This document shows, one piece after another, positions 1-9,878 of a DNA stretch of 64,000 nt. How positions within the stretch are numbered: the stretch's first letter is position 1; every line of letters starts with the position of its first letter. This DNA is from CSP1-1 sp035620615. Lineage in GTDB: Archaea; Thermoproteota; Nitrososphaeria; Nitrososphaerales; Nitrosopumilaceae. Both the position numbers and the translations under genes were made by a program. The stretch spans positions 145,227 through 209,226 of the forward strand of contig DASPGM010000010.1 in NCBI GenBank assembly GCA_035620615.1, in the 5' to 3' direction. The notes under the pieces are model-generated. The model ran no database searches, had not been told where the DNA came from, and saw nothing but the letters and a program-made list of their open reading frames with translations.

Positions 1-77
1 TTGCAGTTGTTAAAGCAATTTTAATCGTAGAAAATAGAAAAATAGTTAAGAAGACTATCAAAGAGATAAAGAAATGA
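1..77 (+). CDS. 3' end of an upstream gene (partial)
   Basis: A reading frame open from the window edge ends with TGA at 75-77, giving a basic C-terminus ending VKKTIKEIKK. Its stop overlaps the ATG of the following glycosyltransferase (ATGA at 74-77), the usual sign of translational coupling in an operon. The family cannot be told from about 24 residues; by context it is likely another surface-glycan gene, which is inference only. Confidence 0.5.
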   Translation, partial: AVVKAILIVENRKIVKKTIKEIKK

Positions 78-1207
78 AACTTTGTGTTTTTCCAAATGAT
101 TCATTAAAATCTTATTATGAAAAAGGAGAAATTAAGGACAGGTATTTTAATCCAAAAAATTTTTTTGATGAAATCCATGTAATTTCCTTATTTGATAATG
201 AGATAGAGACAGAAAAAGTTCAAAAATTAGCAGGAAAAGCTCATCTAAAAATTCATAAGTTAGGAAAGGCAGATCTTTCTAATTATAAATCGTATGAAAA
301 TAAAGTAATCTCATTAGTTTCAGAAATTAAACCTTCATTAATACGAACTTTTAATCCTCGAGTTCAAGGATGGCTTGCAACCAAAGCAGCAAAAAAACTA
401 AAAATACCTATAGTTGTGTCATTACACACTAATTATGATCAACAGAGGGATCTTGCAAAACAGAAAAGGAATTTTTTTCGATTTATAAAACTTTTATACG
501 CGTCAAAAACACTGGAGAAATTTACTTTAACAAATGCTAATGCAGTTATTTGTGTTTATGAGTATATAGTCCCATATGCAAAAAGAATGAATGCAAGAAA
601 TATTTTAGTAATTTACAATAAAGTTGATTTAGATAATTTTTCTTCAAAATCAACAAAAAAATTTCTATCTAACAAACCAACAATAATTTCAGTAGGGAGA
701 TTAATTGATCAAAAAGATCATAGAGTTATTATTAAAGCAATGAAAAATTTGGATGCTAATTTATTAATTATAGGAGATGGTCCTAATTTTGAATCATTAA
801 ACAATCTTATTAAATCACTTGATTTGACTAACAAAGTTGAATTAATTAAAAAAATTCCCAATGAGCAATTACCTCAGTATTATGTATCATGTGATTTGTA
901 TGCCCAACCAATGGAGAATTTAGATGGTATACCAATTCCAGTTCTTGAAGCAATGGCTTGTGGACTTCCTATTGTAATGTCTAAACATTCCAATGATTAT
1001 ACAGAAATTATCGACAAGGCAGTAATGTTTACAGAAAACAATCCAGAGAGTTTTTTTTGTGCATTTAAAAAAATTTTAATGGATTCTAAGTTTAAAGAAG
1101 AATTAAAACATAAGTCTTTGATGGTTATAAATGAAATAGGGGGAGAAAAAATGGAAGAAAGAGAATTATCATTATACAGAAGTTTAATAGATAAGATTAA
1201 TTCATAA
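74..1207 (+). CDS. GT-B fold glycosyltransferase, family 4 type
   Basis: Probable cytoplasmic glycosyltransferase that moves a sugar from a nucleotide-sugar donor to a surface-glycan precursor. The C-terminal half carries the GT4 signature: a strand with SVGRLIDQKDH near residue 210, IGDGP near 235, and the donor-binding stretch IPVLEAMACGLPIV near 295. The first acidic residue of the usual EX7E pair is Asp here. At 377 aa the length is normal for GT4. The ATG overlaps the stop of the upstream partial gene, and the next gene is a UDP-sugar dehydrogenase, so the cluster makes and uses unusual UDP sugars. The donor and acceptor cannot be deduced. Confidence 0.85.
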   Translation: MKLCVFPNDSLKSYYEKGEIKDRYFNPKNFFDEIHVISLFDNEIETEKVQKLAGKAHLKIHKLGKADLSNYKSYENKVISLVSEIKPSLIRTFNPRVQGWLATKAAKKLKIPIVVSLHTNYDQQRDLAKQKRNFFRFIKLLYASKTLEKFTLTNANAVICVYEYIVPYAKRMNARNILVIYNKVDLDNFSSKSTKKFLSNKPTIISVGRLIDQKDHRVIIKAMKNLDANLLIIGDGPNFESLNNLIKSLDLTNKVELIKKIPNEQLPQYYVSCDLYAQPMENLDGIPIPVLEAMACGLPIVMSKHSNDYTEIIDKAVMFTENNPESFFCAFKKILMDSKFKEELKHKSLMVINEIGGEKMEERELSLYRSLIDKINS

Positions 1208-1272
1208 ATTTAGTTTCTGAGCTTAAATACAAATAGTTAAAAGTTAAATCAGAAGTAAAAAATCGAAAATAA

Positions 1273-2619
1273 ATGCAAAAAACATTAGATGCAATAAAAT
1301 CCAATTCGTTTTCTATCGAAGTATTTGGTTTGGGCTATGTAGGATTTCCTTTAGCTGTTAGATTGGCTACAGGGGGATTCAAAGTAAGAGGAATTGATAT
1401 CAATACACATAGAATTGAAAGATTAAAAAATAATGAACTAATGGATTCGGAAATTCATTTAAGAAACGAATTCATTCACTGTCGTGATAACAAAAATCTA
1501 GAATTAACAACATCTCCTACTAAATCCAAAGAGCCAAAGATTGGAATAATATCAGTTCATACTCCTATACCAGATGAAAATACCCCTTCAAATAAATTTG
1601 TTAAAGAAGCAATAGAGAATTTCCTAGCAACTTCCAAAGCTTGTGATGTTATTATTCTTGAGAGCAGTGTTGGCGGTGGAACTACAGAAGAAATGGAAAG
1701 AATTGTTGAGTCAAAGGGATATAAAATAGGCCTAGATTATGGGTTTTGTTTTTGCCCAGAAAGAATTGATCCTCAAAATAAAAAATGGCATCTAGAAAAT
1801 ATTCCAAGAATAATTTATTGTTCTGATGATACAACTTTTAAAATTGCAGAAAAAATCTACAAATGTGTTAATAAAGCTCATCTACTTCGGGTTGAATCCC
1901 CAAAAATTGCAGAAATCGTAAAGTCTTATGAAAATGCCTTTAGACTGGTAAATATTTCCCTTGTTAATGAATTAGCAATTCTATGTGACAAATTGGGAAT
2001 AAATGTAATTGAAGTCATTAAAGCTGCTTCTACAAAACCTTTTGGCTTTATGCCATTTTATCCAGGTGCAGGAGCTGGAGGTCATTGCATCCCTAAAGAT
2101 CCAAGATTCTTGTTAGATGCAGCAAAAAAATTTGGAATAAATTTTTCAACAATTGAAAATGCTCTGCAAATTAATTTTGAAATTCCAAAATATATTTGTG
2201 ATTCAATATCAAGAACTATTGAAAAATTGAAACTTGAAAAATCTGTTTTAATTTGCGGTTTAACCTATAAACCAGATGTGGAGGATATGCGTGATTCCCC
2301 TGGTTTTAAAATAATGAATGAATTTAAAAAAAGAAATTTTAAGGTTTTAACATATGATCCATACTTCAAAAAAGAATTACTTTCAAAATATTTTAAAGAA
2401 AATAATCTTAAAGAGTTAGATTTTGTGGATAAAAAAGAACTAAATGATAATGATTTGAAGAATATTAGTTGTTTATGTATTGTCCAACATCATACAAAAA
2501 CAAAAAATAGACTAATGGAAATTTATGAAAAGTCTTCCATACCATTTATTTATGATTGCCAAAATCAATTTGAAAAAAAAACTAATTCAAAAACACTACT
2601 AGATTCATTAGGAAGTTGA
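1273..2619 (+). CDS. wecC: UDP-N-acetyl-D-mannosamine dehydrogenase-type nucleotide sugar dehydrogenase
   Basis: NAD-dependent oxidation of a UDP-sugar 6-hydroxyl to a carboxylate, most likely UDP-ManNAc to UDP-ManNAcA. The N-terminal Rossmann motif GLGYVGFPLA starts near residue 19. The catalytic cysteine lies in GAGGHCIPKDP (Cys272), the form typical of the WecC/UDP-ManNAc branch. The C-terminal UDP-binding domain has GLTYKPDVEDMRDSP near 330. At 448 aa it is full length. A WecB-type 2-epimerase lies at 4956-6026, which would supply UDP-ManNAc, so the pair forms a ManNAcA route. Other nucleotide sugars remain possible. Confidence 0.88.
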   Translation: MQKTLDAIKSNSFSIEVFGLGYVGFPLAVRLATGGFKVRGIDINTHRIERLKNNELMDSEIHLRNEFIHCRDNKNLELTTSPTKSKEPKIGIISVHTPIPDENTPSNKFVKEAIENFLATSKACDVIILESSVGGGTTEEMERIVESKGYKIGLDYGFCFCPERIDPQNKKWHLENIPRIIYCSDDTTFKIAEKIYKCVNKAHLLRVESPKIAEIVKSYENAFRLVNISLVNELAILCDKLGINVIEVIKAASTKPFGFMPFYPGAGAGGHCIPKDPRFLLDAAKKFGINFSTIENALQINFEIPKYICDSISRTIEKLKLEKSVLICGLTYKPDVEDMRDSPGFKIMNEFKKRNFKVLTYDPYFKKELLSKYFKENNLKELDFVDKKELNDNDLKNISCLCIVQHHTKTKNRLMEIYEKSSIPFIYDCQNQFEKKTNSKTLLDSLGS

Positions 2620-2634
2620 TTTGCATAAATGAAT

Positions 2635-3774
2635 TCAATAAAGATTTGAAATTGACTCCTCAAATGTAATTTTTTCAAAATTCTCAAACCAATAAAGTGC
2701 TTGAATAGCAAATAAAGAACCCCAAGAATTTAGTTTTTCTCGTTTTTTCCATCCAAAAATTGATTTATAAAATTCTTCATAGAAACCTCCGTTTATTTTT
2801 TGATTAGAACTAGCTGCCTGTAAACTAATCATAAATGATTTAAGCTTTAAGATTTGTTTTAGGTATTTGTTATTATTGTGAACTTTATCCAAAAGGATCA
2901 TTAATCGAATTATTTGGGCTATCGGATAAAGTGCCTTTGATTTGTATTTTGAATTAAACCATAATTCAATACTTCCATCATCATCAGTTTGATTTACACA
3001 CCAATCTAATGCTTTTTCAATACTTTGTAAATACTCTTGATTTTTGGTAATGTGAAAAATGTAGAGTAGACCTTCCAGTGCATAAGCCATGGTATGCAAG
3101 TTAATGGTTTTTATATTTTCATGAAGAGAAAAACTTCCATCTTTATTTTGAAATCTTGTATATGTATTACAAATCTTAATTGCTGAATCTAAGTAAATTT
3201 TGTCATTTGTTATTTGATAAAGTTGTACAAATGGAATAGAGGCCTTGATATGTAAGCATCCTGATTTTTTATACCAAACTTCATCGCTTTCTTTGAATTC
3301 ATTTGATTTTATGTCCAAAAATGGGAAAATAGTACCATGAATAGTAATTGCTTTTTGCAGCCAATCAATAAATTGTTTGGCATAAACTAAAAAACGGTCT
3401 TCTTTAGTTAATTTAAAACAATCAAGTAATCCTTTAGCACAAATAGCACTATCAAATGAATATGCAAAATTTTTTCTAGATTCATTTTCACCATCTAATC
3501 CCTGAATAATAGCACCATATTTTTCAAAAACTCCTATTATCCAGTTAGATGATGCTTTAGCCAATTGGATATATTGATCATTTTTTTCAAGTTGATGAAG
3601 GAAACAAAATGTACTTACAGCATAACCTGTAATTTCTGGATATAGAAATCCAAATTTTCCGCTTTTTTTATCGAAGAAAGAATGAACTGCACCATAATTT
3701 TCATCATTAGGACTTGAAATAACTAACCCTGAATTTAAAATCCAGTTCTTTACATTTTCATAAGATGTAGACAA
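2635..3774 (-). CDS. Six-hairpin (alpha/alpha toroid)-like protein of the glycan cluster
   Basis: 379 aa with no obvious signal peptide or membrane helix. The sequence is a succession of helical hairpins with repeated patterns of the form Y-A-L-E-G-L-L and S-I-E-K-A-L-D-W, and DGS turns (for example near residues 215 and 265), as in alpha/alpha-barrel glycosidases, epimerases and terpene-cyclase-like folds. No catalytic set is recognisable, so substrate and reaction are unknown. It is convergent with wecC and sits between two glycosyltransferases, which suggests a role in glycan processing. The fold assignment is from hairpin periodicity only. Confidence 0.6.
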   Translation of the reverse strand: MSTSYENVKNWILNSGLVISSPNDENYGAVHSFFDKKSGKFGFLYPEITGYAVSTFCFLHQLEKNDQYIQLAKASSNWIIGVFEKYGAIIQGLDGENESRKNFAYSFDSAICAKGLLDCFKLTKEDRFLVYAKQFIDWLQKAITIHGTIFPFLDIKSNEFKESDEVWYKKSGCLHIKASIPFVQLYQITNDKIYLDSAIKICNTYTRFQNKDGSFSLHENIKTINLHTMAYALEGLLYIFHITKNQEYLQSIEKALDWCVNQTDDDGSIELWFNSKYKSKALYPIAQIIRLMILLDKVHNNNKYLKQILKLKSFMISLQAASSNQKINGGFYEEFYKSIFGWKKREKLNSWGSLFAIQALYWFENFEKITFEESISNLY

Positions 3775-3819
3775 GTTCTTAGCATAACATTTTTGTGCTT
3801 CAATAAAAGCTTAAACGTA

Positions 3820-4959
3820 GTGAATATACTTTTCATGGTATTTCGTTTTGCTCCACATAGTGGCGGAGCTGTAATTGTAGCTACCGAAATTGCAAATAAT
3901 CTAGCAAAATTAGGTCATAAAGTTACTGTTCTTACTCCAGATTTTCCTCAATCAGGACATAGATACCAACCTGCATTAAATTCATTAGTTAAAGTGATTA
4001 GAGTTGACACTCCTTCAAAATCAAATCTAAAAGTTGCTGCAAGACGTTGTAAACCTAATTTAGAAAAAATGGGAAAATTATTAGGAAAAAATGAAAAATT
4101 TGATTTTGTTTTAACAATATTTCATCCATTTCATTTGGTTCCAAATGCAGCAATATCTTGTGCTAAGTCTCTTAGAATTCCATCCATAATCAAAATCGAT
4201 GATGCAATTTATGAAAAATCATCTGGATTAAAAACTATTCAGAGAAAAATTGAAAAAATAATTAGTACACGTTCCTTAAGAAATGCTTCAAGAGTTTTAG
4301 TTTCTAATGAACCTACCAAAGAAATTATGAAATCGTATTATAGTGTAGAAGAAGAAAAAATATCAATTGTTCCAAATGGTGTGGATCTATCTTTTTTTAG
4401 GCCAGCAAAAAAAGATCCTAAGAAATTAGTTTTTTCTGGTGTCATGTATCATCATAGAGGTTTGGATATACTTCTAGAATCAGCTCCAGCTGTTATTAAA
4501 CAAGTTCCAGATGTAAGATTGGTTTTACTTGGGGATGGTCCTGAGATGAATGAATTACAAAATATTGTAAAGAAAAACAATTTAGAATCAAATATTGAAA
4601 TTAAAGGATGGGTAGAAAGGCAAAGTATCCCAACTTATCTTTCTGATGCATCTATAGGAATTGGACCTTTAAAGAGAACTACGGTTACAGAAAATGCATT
4701 ACCTATTAAAGTTCTAGAGTATATGGCTTCTGGATTACCAATAATTGCAAAAACAGGAACCCTTCCTAATGATGTACTAATAAATAATGAGAATGGGTAT
4801 TTTGTAGAGAATTCATCTGATCTATCTAAAAATATAATTAAACTACTACAAAATCCAGAGTTAGCCGAAAAAATGGGTAAAATTTCATTTGATATGGTAC
4901 AAAAATTTTCTTGGGAAAAAATCGTTAAATCAATTATAAAAATATATGAACAGGTCTAA
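3820..4959 (+). CDS. GT-B fold glycosyltransferase, family 4 type
   Basis: Probable nucleotide-sugar-dependent glycosyltransferase. The N-terminus reads NILFMVFRFAPHSGGA, the usual first strand and glycine loop of GT4 enzymes, so I place the start at the GTG at 3820. An in-frame TTG at 3793 would add nine unlikely residues. The C-terminal domain has SGVMYHHRGLDILLES near 200, LLGDGPEM near 235 and IKVLEYMASGLPII near 300. It is divergent from the hairpin protein and its stop (TAA, 4957-4959) overlaps the convergent wecB end by 4 nt. Donor and acceptor are unknown. Confidence 0.82.
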   Translation: MNILFMVFRFAPHSGGAVIVATEIANNLAKLGHKVTVLTPDFPQSGHRYQPALNSLVKVIRVDTPSKSNLKVAARRCKPNLEKMGKLLGKNEKFDFVLTIFHPFHLVPNAAISCAKSLRIPSIIKIDDAIYEKSSGLKTIQRKIEKIISTRSLRNASRVLVSNEPTKEIMKSYYSVEEEKISIVPNGVDLSFFRPAKKDPKKLVFSGVMYHHRGLDILLESAPAVIKQVPDVRLVLLGDGPEMNELQNIVKKNNLESNIEIKGWVERQSIPTYLSDASIGIGPLKRTTVTENALPIKVLEYMASGLPIIAKTGTLPNDVLINNENGYFVENSSDLSKNIIKLLQNPELAEKMGKISFDMVQKFSWEKIVKSIIKIYEQV

Positions 4960-6026
4960 AGATTTTTTTGTAGAATTTTTATTATTTTTTTAGATGTATC
5001 GCCCTTTCCAAATGGAGTATTTTTATTAGGAATAGTCGGATTGAGAATTGTCTTTTTTATTGCTTCAATTATACTTCTTTTCTCAATGCCTACAATTTCC
5101 GACATGCCAGCTGTTACTGCTTCTGGTCTATCTGTAGTTTTCCTTGTAACTAGAACTTTTTTTCTAATTTTTGGTGCTGTTGCCTCCTCTTGTATTCCAC
5201 CAGAATCAGTAACAATAAAAGAACAATTCTTCATCAATTCCAGCATTTCAAAATAGCCTACAGTATCTAACAAAAGCACGTTTTCAGATTTTGATAATTT
5301 TTCGTACAGATTAAACTCTTTCAATCGTTTTGCAGTTCTAGGGTGGACTGGAAAAATTACATCATGTTTAACTTCTAAAATACCATTAATTATTGAACTT
5401 AGAGTTTTTTTACTATCTACATTCTCGGATCTATGTAGTGTCATGAGAATATAATCATCAACGTTAACTGTTAGGCTGCTTTTTCTTGATGAAATTTCAG
5501 AATATGTATTAATTGAATCAATGATTGTATTTCCTGTTAAGAAAATTTCACCATGAACATTTTCTGAGATTAGATTATTTTTTGAGTTTTTTGTTGGGGC
5601 AAAAAGGTATTCAGAAATGTGGTCTGTGGCAATTCTATTATGCTCTTCCGGCATTCTCCAATCATAACTTCTAAGGCCTGCCTCCACATGACTTACTGGA
5701 ATTTCTGATTTTAATGATGCAAGTGAAGCAGCCAACACGGTATTTGTATCTCCTTGCACAATTACAGTATCTGGTTTTATTTTCTTGAAGATTTTTGGAA
5801 GTTTAGTTATAATTTCACCTATTTGTGTAGGGGGATCTGAGCGAGATATTTTTAGAGAATAATCAGGTTGTCTTAATCCTAGTTGTTCGATAAATCGAAT
5901 ACTCATTTCATAATCGTAGTGCTGACCGCTGAAAATAACTACAGAGTTTTTTTTGTTTAGTTTAGTTATGATTGGTGCAAGTTTTATGATTTCTGGCCTT
6001 GTTCCAAAAACAATAGCAGTTTTCAT
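4956..6026 (-). CDS. wecB: UDP-N-acetylglucosamine 2-epimerase (non-hydrolysing)
   Basis: Interconverts UDP-GlcNAc and UDP-ManNAc. Family marks are FGTRPEIIKLAP at residues 7-18, QGDTNTVLA near 91, HVEAGLRS near 113, MPEEHNRIATDH near 125 and DSGGIQEEA near 274. At 356 aa it has the usual length. Together with wecC at 1273-2619 it can make UDP-ManNAcA for surface polysaccharide or N-glycans. It is encoded on the opposite strand to wecC, so the two are not co-transcribed although they are functionally linked. Confidence 0.92.
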   Translation of the reverse strand: MKTAIVFGTRPEIIKLAPIITKLNKKNSVVIFSGQHYDYEMSIRFIEQLGLRQPDYSLKISRSDPPTQIGEIITKLPKIFKKIKPDTVIVQGDTNTVLAASLASLKSEIPVSHVEAGLRSYDWRMPEEHNRIATDHISEYLFAPTKNSKNNLISENVHGEIFLTGNTIIDSINTYSEISSRKSSLTVNVDDYILMTLHRSENVDSKKTLSSIINGILEVKHDVIFPVHPRTAKRLKEFNLYEKLSKSENVLLLDTVGYFEMLELMKNCSFIVTDSGGIQEEATAPKIRKKVLVTRKTTDRPEAVTAGMSEIVGIEKRSIIEAIKKTILNPTIPNKNTPFGKGDTSKKIIKILQKNL

Positions 6027-6176
6027 TAGTATCTTTTCCGTTAATGATTAGTTCTTATTATGATTATAGAATCAATTCATAGATATTCAAGTAAATATTC
6101 TCAAACACGTTAAGGTGAAACAATTAACAGGTTCATATTCATTAATTGATATGAATAGAATATTGTTGAGATTAAA

Positions 6177-7133
6177 ATGAAGATACTTTTCATTGCACCA
6201 AGGTATAGTGGAGGAATTGGCGGTCATGCAAATAGAATTGCAGAGAAATTGAGGAAAAATGGTTTTGATATTAAACTAATGTATGCACCAAAAATTCCAA
6301 TTAAAAATCTAAAAAATCCAAGTTTTGCTATATTTAGTTCTATTAAAGCAATTTTATCCAGAGAAAAATTTGATGTAGTTCACGCATTTAACGTACCATC
6401 TGCTTTTGCCATGAGATATGTTAATGCCAAAAAGAAAGTACTTTCTATACACGGGGTATACTCTGATCAAATAAGTTCAATTCATTCTCATACCACTTCA
6501 TCAATTATAAAAAGTAAAGAATTAAGAATTTTAAAATGGGCTGATAAGCTTACTACAAACTCTAGAGATGTACAAAAAGTATACAAGGAAAAATATGGTT
6601 TAGATTTTGAATATCTTCTTGGTCCAATTGATATAGAAAAATTCAAAGGAATTAAAAATGAATCATCGAATACTAATGAGAATAAAATTATTTACATAGG
6701 AAGAGATAGTCCAGAAAAAGGAATTGATATTCTAAAAAGTATTGAAAAAAAAATTAAAGGAAAAGTAGTTTATTGTACAAATGTTGAATGGAAGAAGGCA
6801 ATGTCAATTTTAAAATCTTCCAATGTCCTAGTCTTACCTTCTAGAATAGAAAGTATTCCCAATGTGATCAAAGAAGCATTTTTTCTTAAAGTTCCTGTTG
6901 TTGCAACTAATGTTGGTGGAATTCCTGAAATTGTAGAACACGGTAAAACTGGAATACTTGTTCCACCAAATCAACCACAAAGTTTAGCAGATTCAATTAA
7001 TCATCTATTAGAAAATAAGGAATTTGCAAAAAAACTGGCAGATACAGCATACGAATTTCTTATTAATAACTTTACTTGGGATATACTTTTACCAAAATAC
7101 ATTAAATTTTATGAAGATTTAATTAAAGAATAA
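6177..7133 (+). CDS. GT-B fold glycosyltransferase, family 4 type
   Basis: 318 aa, short for GT4 but with both halves. The N-terminus MKILFIAPRYSGGIGGHA is the acceptor-side glycine loop. The C-terminal half has IYIGRDSPEKG near 180 and a complete EX7E motif in RIESIPNVIKEAF near 225, followed by VPVVATNVGGIPEIVEHGKTG, which binds the nucleotide-sugar phosphates. It sits between wecB and a GalE-like epimerase in the glycan cluster. Sugar and linkage cannot be inferred. Confidence 0.87.
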   Translation: MKILFIAPRYSGGIGGHANRIAEKLRKNGFDIKLMYAPKIPIKNLKNPSFAIFSSIKAILSREKFDVVHAFNVPSAFAMRYVNAKKKVLSIHGVYSDQISSIHSHTTSSIIKSKELRILKWADKLTTNSRDVQKVYKEKYGLDFEYLLGPIDIEKFKGIKNESSNTNENKIIYIGRDSPEKGIDILKSIEKKIKGKVVYCTNVEWKKAMSILKSSNVLVLPSRIESIPNVIKEAFFLKVPVVATNVGGIPEIVEHGKTGILVPPNQPQSLADSINHLLENKEFAKKLADTAYEFLINNFTWDILLPKYIKFYEDLIKE

Positions 7134-7141
7134 AAAAATTT

Positions 7142-8053
7142 TTATTTTTCTATTTTTGGGAAAATTTTTTTCAATCCATCCTCTAGAGATGTTTTAGGTT
7201 CCCAATTGATTAAATTTTTTGCAAGAGAAATATCAGCTTGACTTTTTTCAATATCTCCTTTTCTTGGATTATCATAAATTGGTTTTATTGATAAACCTGC
7301 TAAGCCTATCATGATTTCAGCAAGTTCCTTTACTGACGTCATTTTTCCTGTTGCAATATTGATAAATGCATGTTCAATTTTACTTTCTAATGCTAGTACA
7401 TTTGCTTCTACAACATCATCAACAAAGGTAAAATTTCTTAATTGGTTGCCATCACCATAAATAATTGGGGGTTTGTGCTGTCTAAGTCGTGCTATAAAAT
7501 TGGGAATTACGCCTGCATAATTTGGATTCTGACCAATACCAAAAACATTGAAATATCTTAAACCAATTACTTTAACACCAAGTTTAGAATATTTTACAGC
7601 AAAAAGTTCTGCTTCTAGTTTTGATTGTCCATATGGATTCAAAGGCTTTTTTTCGGCACCTTCTTTTATTGGAAATTTATTTTGATTTCCATAAACACTT
7701 GAACTACTGGCATAAACTACTTTAAAATCAAATTCTTTTGCAAGTTTTAATATATTTTCAGTTCCAACTGCATTTACTCTATGATATTCTTCAGGTTCTT
7801 TGAAAGATTGTGGAACTGAACCAAGAGCTGCTTGGTGAAAAATTCCATCAATATTTTTGGCAACTTTTTTCATTTCATCATATTCTAGTAAATCAATTTT
7901 TTGAAAATTAATTTTATTTTCAATTTCTTTTAAATTTTCAAGACTACCACGACGTAGACTATCAATTACGGTTACATTATGACCTTTTTTGATTAGGGTT
8001 TTTGTAAGATGGCTTCCTATAAAACCCGCGCCTCCAGTTACAATGAATTTCAC
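7142..8053 (-). CDS. NAD-dependent nucleotide-sugar epimerase/dehydratase (GalE-like)
   Basis: Extended short-chain dehydrogenase acting on a nucleotide sugar, most likely a UDP-hexose or UDP-HexNAc 4-epimerase. Features are the NAD-binding loop GGAGFIGSHL at residues 7-16, the serine region ASSSSVYG near 115, the catalytic YxxxK in YGQSKLEAE near 142, and LRYFNVFG near 165. At 303 aa it is slightly shorter than bacterial GalE. It is convergent with the preceding glycosyltransferase. The exact sugar is not decidable from sequence alone. Confidence 0.87.
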   Translation of the reverse strand: MKFIVTGGAGFIGSHLTKTLIKKGHNVTVIDSLRRGSLENLKEIENKINFQKIDLLEYDEMKKVAKNIDGIFHQAALGSVPQSFKEPEEYHRVNAVGTENILKLAKEFDFKVVYASSSSVYGNQNKFPIKEGAEKKPLNPYGQSKLEAELFAVKYSKLGVKVIGLRYFNVFGIGQNPNYAGVIPNFIARLRQHKPPIIYGDGNQLRNFTFVDDVVEANVLALESKIEHAFINIATGKMTSVKELAEIMIGLAGLSIKPIYDNPRKGDIEKSQADISLAKNLINWEPKTSLEDGLKKIFPKIEK

Positions 8054-8124
8054 AGAATCTGTTTTAGTTGTCGTTACTTTAAGTTTTAATTATATTCTAA
8101 CTAGACTGTAAATTTTTGTAATTT

Positions 8125-9792
8125 TTATGTTAATGCTTGTGATGCTTCATGAAACATCTGGCTTTTTGCACATCCAGCAGCAAGTTCGTCTCCTGCTCCT
8201 CGTCTCATTAAACCTCTGTAAAGACCATCTTCGAGTTTTACGCCTTCTCGTTTTTCCCATTCTTCTACAGTAATAGAATATTTCTTTTGGATTCTATCTC
8301 TATACCATTCTGGAATTACATTAAAGGCACAAAATGGAACAATTCTAAGATCTGGAGTAAGATAGTGTATATCACATCTTTGAAGCCTTTCAAGATCTTC
8401 ATTGTATTTGTCTTGGAAATGCATCATGCCAAGGAATAATCCCTTAACATGCCATGAACCAACTGCTTCAAAGGATCTCTTCATTAAGATACTACCAAAC
8501 ATTCGTGCAAGATCTAATCCCGCTGGCTGTTTTTTTGTATCTACAAAGCTTTTGAGTTTTCTTACTACCTCGAGCATAGTAAAGTACTTGTTTTTACCTG
8601 AACGAATTTCCTCTGCTTTGTCTTCAAATAATTCTAACATTCCTTGAATATCACAGAATCTGGGCATTGGTACTAGCTTCTTTGTATCTTCATCTTGAAA
8701 GACATAGGTACCTGCACCACATGCAAAGTGAATTGATAATTCATATTTTGGTTTACTAGAAAATGCTTCAATTACATTTGTAAGTGGCATACAACTTGGA
8801 ACTGGATACCAGTCATCTACTGTAACCTGTCCACTAGTTTGCTCTTCAATTCTTTGAATACAATCAGGAATAGTAATTCTATATTTTTCACGTTCTTGTT
8901 TTCCCATTCTTCCGGTTAGGGAAACTGGTTGAAAGTTTACGGCGTGAACTACATCCATATTTTTTTGAGCATATCTAATAATTCCTCCTAATTCATGATC
9001 ATTAATTGATTTGATAACAGTTGGAACAAATACTACAGTAGAGCCTGTTTTTCTACAACTATCTAATGCATAAGGAATTTCCCAATGATTCTTTGGGTTT
9101 GTTCTTGCAGTTACACCATCAAAACTAAGATAGAGATTGTTACAACCGGCTAGTCTTACTTCACGTGCAGCCTCTGGATCTAAGGCATGTCTAATTCCAT
9201 TTGTATTCATCTGAATATGGTCTACGCCTTCTTCTTTCATTATTTTGATAACATCACAAATATCATCTCTTAACATTGGTTCACCACCAGTAATCTGCAT
9301 AGAGTTTCCTGGGATTGGTCTTTCAGCTCGAAGTGTTTTCATCATAGCTCTTACCTGAGTATGATCTGGTTCATACATGTAGGCACCTTCAAGCCCTTTC
9401 TTTACATAGAAGAAACAGTACCAACATGTCAGATCACATCTGTTAGTTACAATCATGTTAGCTAGTCCACTATGGGAAAGATGGTTAGAACACAACCCAC
9501 AATTATTAGGACATGAACACTTATCAGCCATAATGACATTAGGTGCATGAGCGCCTTTTCCGTCTACCCAATAAGTGCTAAATTTCTTGTACATATCATA
9601 TGATCCAAAGTAAAGTTCTTCACACTCACCATGAGCAGGACAGGTCTTTGACATGAAGACCTTGCCGTCTCGCTCAAAAACTTCTGCATCCAGAATCATA
9701 TTACAATCTGGGCAAATACTTTGGGTAAATCTAATAGTGGATTTTTTTCCTAGTTGTTTAGTAGATTGATTAGCAATCTGAATAAGTGCCAT
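8125..9792 (-). CDS. tes: Radical SAM protein, probable tetraether lipid synthase (Tes)
   Basis: Probably joins two archaeol-type lipids tail to tail into GDGT membrane lipids. From the ATG at 9792 the protein is 555 aa. It shows CPDC at residues 27-30 and CPAHGEC at 51-57 (a rubredoxin-like metal site in the known family), a CSCPNNCGLC cluster at 92-101, and the radical SAM triad CX3CX2C at Cys119/123/126 within TNRCDLTCWYCF. This order and the linking motifs (GSYDMYKKF, NHLSHSGLANMIVTNRC) are those of the MJ0619/Tes family (COG1964-like). An in-frame TTG at 9801 is the less likely start because a TATA box at 9822-9828 favours the ATG. It is divergent from a TrmB regulator. Family assignment is firm; substrate identity is inferred. 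Confidence 0.82.
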   Translation of the reverse strand: MALIQIANQSTKQLGKKSTIRFTQSICPDCNMILDAEVFERDGKVFMSKTCPAHGECEELYFGSYDMYKKFSTYWVDGKGAHAPNVIMADKCSCPNNCGLCSNHLSHSGLANMIVTNRCDLTCWYCFFYVKKGLEGAYMYEPDHTQVRAMMKTLRAERPIPGNSMQITGGEPMLRDDICDVIKIMKEEGVDHIQMNTNGIRHALDPEAAREVRLAGCNNLYLSFDGVTARTNPKNHWEIPYALDSCRKTGSTVVFVPTVIKSINDHELGGIIRYAQKNMDVVHAVNFQPVSLTGRMGKQEREKYRITIPDCIQRIEEQTSGQVTVDDWYPVPSCMPLTNVIEAFSSKPKYELSIHFACGAGTYVFQDEDTKKLVPMPRFCDIQGMLELFEDKAEEIRSGKNKYFTMLEVVRKLKSFVDTKKQPAGLDLARMFGSILMKRSFEAVGSWHVKGLFLGMMHFQDKYNEDLERLQRCDIHYLTPDLRIVPFCAFNVIPEWYRDRIQKKYSITVEEWEKREGVKLEDGLYRGLMRRGAGDELAAGCAKSQMFHEASQALT

Positions 9793-9821
9793 TCCTATCA
9801 AATCCCATTTTTTTGATTTGG

Positions 9822-9828
9822 TATATAA
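9822..9828 (-). promoter_or_regulatory. TATA box of the Tes-like gene
   Basis: On the minus strand the sequence TTATATA lies about 30 nt before the ATG at 9792, so transcription would begin a few bases before that codon. It shares a roughly 110-nt divergent region with the TrmB gene, so one regulator could act on both. Confidence 0.5.
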
Positions 9829-9878
9829 TGACTTTCATACTTGCCCCCGTGTGATAAAGGAGAATCATGCGTATGGGA

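Noticed and set aside
5041..5256. Hydrophobic ORF antisense to wecB
   Set aside because: Mirror of a well-supported gene; hydrophobicity comes from the reverse complement of polar codons.
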